Positions 60,507 through 64,000 of a stretch of 64,000 nucleotides of DNA are shown here, one piece after another. The DNA comes from Reddybacter sp041622675. GTDB taxonomy: Bacteria > Pseudomonadota > Gammaproteobacteria > Pseudomonadales > Porticoccaceae. The stretch is from contig JBFJYH010000007.1 of the NCBI GenBank assembly GCA_041622675.1, forward strand, positions 1 through 64,000, in the 5' to 3' direction. The position numbers were made by a program, and so were the translations under genes. Position 1 is the stretch's first letter. Each line of letters begins with the position of its first letter. The notes under the pieces are model-generated. The model was not told the origin of the DNA. It was given only the letters and a program-made list of their open reading frames with translations, and did not search any database.

Positions 60507-63500
60507 TTAGCTTAAAACCTTCACTTTACTGCGCGCGGCCTGCCGACCGCTGCGCTCGATACTTTCTCGTTGCTGGGTGCGCTGTGTTCTGGCGTGGTCG
60601 GCGTCGCGGGCGCGTTCGCTGCGCAGGCTGGCAACGTCGGTGCGCAGGCTGGCAACGTCGGTGCGCAGGGTTACCACTTCGCCACGCAGGGCTTTAAGCT
60701 CGGCAAGCAGGGCGTTGTTGTTGCTGGTACCGACGTTAATGCCGTATTTGCGCAGCGCGTCGGACGACTGCCGGTCGATGATCATTTCGCCCTGGTGTAT
60801 GCCCGCAATTTGGTCGTGACTAACAAACGGGGTGCCGGTGGCAAATTGGTTTATCGTTTCTTCGCCATTGATTTGCGCAGCGTTAAAAAAGGCCGCTTTA
60901 ATTTGACTTAACGAGGTGCCACTGTCTAGCTGGTTTTGCCAGTACGCGTAGCCGTCGGCGTCGGGGCGACGGTCCAGCCCGCGTGTGTAGAGCTCGTAAA
61001 TGGGGTCGGTGCTGAGGTTTGCAGCGGTGACCCCCGTGGCTGTGCTGAGCTTGGTTGACAGTTGCGACGGCAGCACGGCTAGTAGCTCGGCAACGCTGTC
61101 GATGCCGTTGGTCATGCCCACCATTTGCTGCAGTTGTTTTAATGCAGTCGCGCCCAAGCCCAGTGTGGCGCTTAGGGTTTTTGTTTGAATTTGTGCCAGC
61201 TCGGCACTGATATCGGCGTCGTTCGCGAACTCGGTGCCCATTGCGCCCAGCGCACCGGTAACGTCGTTAAAAATGTCGGTGTAATTACTTGAGCTGGCAT
61301 AAAATTGAGCGGCTTCTGATAAATAATTTTCGCCAATGGCGCCCAGGTTGCTGGCCGCAGTAAGGTCGCCCCCCTGCGCGGCTGCCAGCGCTTGTTGGTA
61401 CTGGTTTTGTGCAAAATCGAGGCGGGCTTGGTTGCTGAGCGGCGATAGGCTGGACAATTTGAGCTTGTCTACTGTGCCAAGCAGCGATTGCGCTATTCGC
61501 TCAATTTCTTGCGTTTCAGCCCGCAGGGCGCTCATGCGTGCGTCGGCCGCTTCTTGTATAGCTGCCTGCTCGGCGTCGTAGCGGCCTAATATGTCGGTGC
61601 TTAAATCAGCTAGGGACTGGCCCACATTGGCTGTGGTGGCCTGTGCCTGCCCGGCGATGTATTGGTCTAGCGCAGGGGCGAGATTGATCAAGTCGGCGAA
61701 TAACCGCTGTGACGCTGCGCTGGCGAGGTCTAGGCCGTCGACAATGTCGCGAAAGCCGTCGCGGGTTTTTGGCATGGCCACACCCAGCGCACTAAATTGC
61801 TGGGTAAGTGAGGCCCCGAGTTTTTCCAGCTTTTCGCCGTCGGTGTAAAAGGCGTCGTAATACGCAGTGATACCCGTGCTGAGCTGGTCTAGGCCGCCGA
61901 AGGCTTGCACTAATCCGTCGGCAGCGGCGAGGCCACCCACAGAGAGGTCGATAAGCTCAAAACCGAGGGCGTCGAGCGCGCCGGTAACGGCAACAAACTC
62001 AATTTGTACGCGGCTAATAGTGCTGGCCAGCGCTTCACCTTCGCCCTGCAGGTCTTTCAGTAGGTCGAGGTCAATAACCGAGTCAACCTGGTCGGCTATT
62101 GCGCTGTTCCACGCGGTTAAAAAGCTGTCGGCGGTGGTTTCAAGCTGGGCGGGGTCTATGCTGTTAAACGCGGCGCTGCCAAAAAAGTCGCCGCCGGTTT
62201 TGCCGGCTTGGTGGGCTTTGCCCGTTAACGACTGGCCCGCGAGGTTAATATCGTTACCGAAGAGCCCGTATAAATTGGTGAGGCTGGTGTCGAGGGCTGC
62301 AAATTCTTGTACTAAGGCAGTGGTGGCGTCTGCGCCGGCCTGCCCTGCCCTTTTTTGATAGCCGGTGTAAATTAGGCCCGAGGCGCCCTGTAGTTGCCCG
62401 GTGCCGCTAACGGGTATATTGGGGTCGGTACGCACGCCCAGGGCAACGCGCTTTTTACCGTCGCCGCCGAAGGCGGCATCGAGTAGGCCGCCGATGGCAC
62501 CACCAGCCGCCGCGCCAAAGGCAGTGCCAAAGCCGGGTAAAATTGACCCCGCTATGGCGCCAACACCGGCACCGGCTGTTGCACCAAGGTTTGAATTAGC
62601 GTCTTTGCCAAACAACCCGCTGCCAAACTGGGTGCCAAGGTAACCACCGGCAATACCTGCCCCGGCGGTATAAAGGCCGCCCAGGGCTAAGTTGCCACCG
62701 CCTTGGGCAGCAAACCCGGCGCTGCTTTCTAACAGGCCCGAGGCGGCATTACCAAAGCCGTTTTCATAAAGTAAGTTGGCAATGTAGTCAACGCCACCGG
62801 CTGCGCCGAGGTGCGCGCCGGTCAAACCACCACTGAGCAGTGATTTGCCCGCACTGAGCAATTCAGTAACCGAAAAGCCCCCACCGCTGCCAGAACCAAG
62901 CAAGCCCGCCCCACCACTGGCCGATGCCACGCCACTGCCCCCCATGCCCAGACCGATAATAATGGGCTTGGTAATGGCGAGGTGGGCCATTTCGGCCAGC
63001 AACCTTTTGAAACTGTCGAGTATGCTGTCGCTGAAGCTTTTAAAGCCGTCGAAAGCGCCGGCCCATGCGTCGGCGAAGGTTTCGTCGACGCGCTCAATAG
63101 CCCTTTGCCACGCGGTGACGTAGACGTTGGTGGCTTTGGTAGTTGCGCTTTCTACTGCGGCAATTGTTTTGATTTGAGCAAGCCCTGCCGTTTCGGTTGC
63201 AGCCTGGTAATCATCCAATGCCTTAGCAGCGTCGTAACGAGCGGCTATCTCGGCGCGCAACCGGGCAACTTCAGCAGGTGCCAACTGTTCAGCATTAAGC
63301 CGTCGCAAATCGAGCTCAATAGTTTTTGTTCGATTAAAAGATTGCAGTGCTTGTTCGCCAGCGGTCGTTGCTGCCAACTCTTTTTTCAGCCACTGCGTTT
63401 CGATCTGCAAGTTAGAAAGGATAGATTCCATGGGGTTATTAAGGTCATGGAGCTGTTTTTCTAGCGCTGATTTAGCTTGGGTGTATTTTTCAGTACCGAG

Positions 63501-64000
63501 AGTAGTTTCTTGATACGCAGTTTTAATCTCAGCGAGCTGGGTTTTTATTTTCTGCTGCTTTGCTTGAACGGGCAGCAAGGCATCAACAAGCTGCAGCTCG
63601 GCTTTTGTTAATGCTCTGAGCTTCTCAGTTTGAGCCTCTGTCACGCTATTGGCTGCAACCGCTTCTTCGGCTGTTTCTTTCAGGGCTGACTGATAATGCT
63701 CGTGTAACTGGATAACGCCACTAAGACGAGAGGCGTAGCCCGCCTTGTTTCGCCCGCGCCCCGACCCTTGCCCTTCGAGGTCGTCAATGACCGTACCCAG
63801 CTCGCTAATAACTTGTGTAATAGCCTGTACGTCACCACTGTCTGCCTTTAAGTAAAGCAGCTCTTTGCGTGTTGCGGCCAGCTTTTCAGGCAAGCCGCCA
63901 TCGCCATGACGAGCACTTCGCCGCCCGCCGGCGCTACCCGCAATGCGCGACTCCAGGCTTGCGATTTCAGCTTCTAGCTGGCTAATAGATGGGCCGTTAA
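60507..64000 (-). CDS. Phage tail tape measure protein, 5'-truncated by window edge
   Basis: At least 1164 residues; the frame stays open to the right edge (coding QLEAEIASLESRIAGSAG... upstream of the first TTG at 63893), so the start is outside. Features: N-terminal coiled coils, Gly/Ala-rich hydrophobic centre (about 300-480) with likely membrane-spanning stretches, another coiled-coil region, a DUF4214 domain near the C-terminus (YELYTRGLDRRPDADGYAYW...), and LRTDVAS repeats close to the end. Sets tail length and probably helps DNA injection. Confidence 0.9.
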   Translation of the reverse strand, partial: NGPSISQLEAEIASLESRIAGSAGGRRSARHGDGGLPEKLAATRKELLYLKADSGDVQAITQVISELGTVIDDLEGQGSGRGRNKAGYASRLSGVIQLHEHYQSALKETAEEAVAANSVTEAQTEKLRALTKAELQLVDALLPVQAKQQKIKTQLAEIKTAYQETTLGTEKYTQAKSALEKQLHDLNNPMESILSNLQIETQWLKKELAATTAGEQALQSFNRTKTIELDLRRLNAEQLAPAEVARLRAEIAARYDAAKALDDYQAATETAGLAQIKTIAAVESATTKATNVYVTAWQRAIERVDETFADAWAGAFDGFKSFSDSILDSFKRLLAEMAHLAITKPIIIGLGMGGSGVASASGGAGLLGSGSGGGFSVTELLSAGKSLLSGGLTGAHLGAAGGVDYIANLLYENGFGNAASGLLESSAGFAAQGGGNLALGGLYTAGAGIAGGYLGTQFGSGLFGKDANSNLGATAGAGVGAIAGSILPGFGTAFGAAAGGAIGGLLDAAFGGDGKKRVALGVRTDPNIPVSGTGQLQGASGLIYTGYQKRAGQAGADATTALVQEFAALDTSLTNLYGLFGNDINLAGQSLTGKAHQAGKTGGDFFGSAAFNSIDPAQLETTADSFLTAWNSAIADQVDSVIDLDLLKDLQGEGEALASTISRVQIEFVAVTGALDALGFELIDLSVGGLAAADGLVQAFGGLDQLSTGITAYYDAFYTDGEKLEKLGASLTQQFSALGVAMPKTRDGFRDIVDGLDLASAASQRLFADLINLAPALDQYIAGQAQATTANVGQSLADLSTDILGRYDAEQAAIQEAADARMSALRAETQEIERIAQSLLGTVDKLKLSSLSPLSNQARLDFAQNQYQQALAAAQGGDLTAASNLGAIGENYLSEAAQFYASSSNYTDIFNDVTGALGAMGTEFANDADISAELAQIQTKTLSATLGLGATALKQLQQMVGMTNGIDSVAELLAVLPSQLSTKLSTATGVTAANLSTDPIYELYTRGLDRRPDADGYAYWQNQLDSGTSLSQIKAAFFNAAQINGEETINQFATGTPFVSHDQIAGIHQGEMIIDRQSSDALRKYGINVGTSNNNALLAELKALRGEVVTLRTDVASLRTDVASLRSERARDADHARTQRTQQRESIERSGRQAARSKVKVLS
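60621..60662 (-). repeat. Two 21-bp tandem repeats in the tape measure gene
   Basis: GCGCAGGCTGGCAACGTCGG followed by T, at 60621-60641 and 60642-60662, identical, with a partial third from 60663. They encode the heptad LRTDVAS, extending a C-terminal coiled coil by whole heptads. Confidence 0.85.

Larger units (their letters stand above)
52609..64000. mobile_element. Prophage, left (integrase) end, continuing past the window
   Basis: Begins after the tRNA-Arg. Integrase on the plus strand is met by a closely packed minus-strand tail module (fibre-like proteins, hub-like protein, tape measure). Composition is richer in GCG-type codons than the host genes. The attachment core is presumed to lie in the tRNA 3' end; its second copy is outside the window, so the exact boundary is not shown. 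Head, lysis and regulatory genes are not in view. Confidence 0.9.

Noticed and set aside
1..64000. CRISPR arrays, rRNA genes or insertion sequences
   Set aside because: No regular spacer-repeat series, rRNA sequence or transposase was seen.

Overview
The window is chromosomal DNA of a gammaproteobacterium with a prophage entering at its right end. The gene blocks and their order (guaBA, iscRSUA-hscBA-fdx-iscX, ndk-rlmN-pilF-ispG-hisS-yfgM-bamB-der, suhB/trmJ, ubiE-ubiJ-ubiB-hisI-hisE-tatABC, mutS-fdxA-rpoS, rne/rluC) are those of Pseudomonas-like and marine gammaproteobacteria. A member of the Cellvibrionales (Spongiibacter/Zhongshania-like lineages) is my guess, not something the sequence proves.

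Layout. 1-2.9 kb: guaB and the start of guaA (minus strand), with a good sigma70 promoter and alternative RNA stems between the two genes. 3.1-5.9 kb: a Fur-controlled module of a small soluble protein, a six-helix membrane protein and a PepSY membrane protein. 6.0-9.4 kb: xseA and a secreted M3 peptidase whose coding sequence contains a perfect 34-bp palindrome. 9.7-18.5 kb (minus): der, bamB, yfgM, hisS, ispG, pilF, rlmN, ndk, without the rodZ usually found between pilF and ispG. 19.1-24.8 kb (minus): a complete ISC iron-sulfur operon behind a promoter with two IscR-type sites. 24.9-35.3 kb: trmJ (minus), suhB, ubiquinone genes ubiE/J/B, hisI/hisE, tatABC, mutS and fdxA (plus). 35.3-42.0 kb: rpoS, a HAD phosphatase and rluC (minus), then a long leader and rne (plus). 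A tRNA-Ser(UGA) follows.

42.5-49.5 kb is the least explained part: an envelope locus with two secreted paralogues of an unnamed family, a DUF6152-type protein, a c-type cytochrome lipoprotein, two DUF6644-like four-helix membrane proteins, a 52-residue single-helix protein, a membrane-anchored protein and a HupE/UreJ-type protein. The parts suggest metal or redox chemistry in the envelope; no function is established. 49.7-52.4 kb carries a class II aldolase and an SLC13-type transporter.

52.5-64 kb: a tRNA-Arg(CCU) followed directly by a tyrosine integrase, preceded by four helically phased TGCGCC repeats, and then a tightly packed minus-strand tail module (tape measure, hub-like protein, fibres) running off the window. 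This is the integrase end of a tailed-phage prophage, presumably inserted at the tRNA; the other attachment site lies outside the window.
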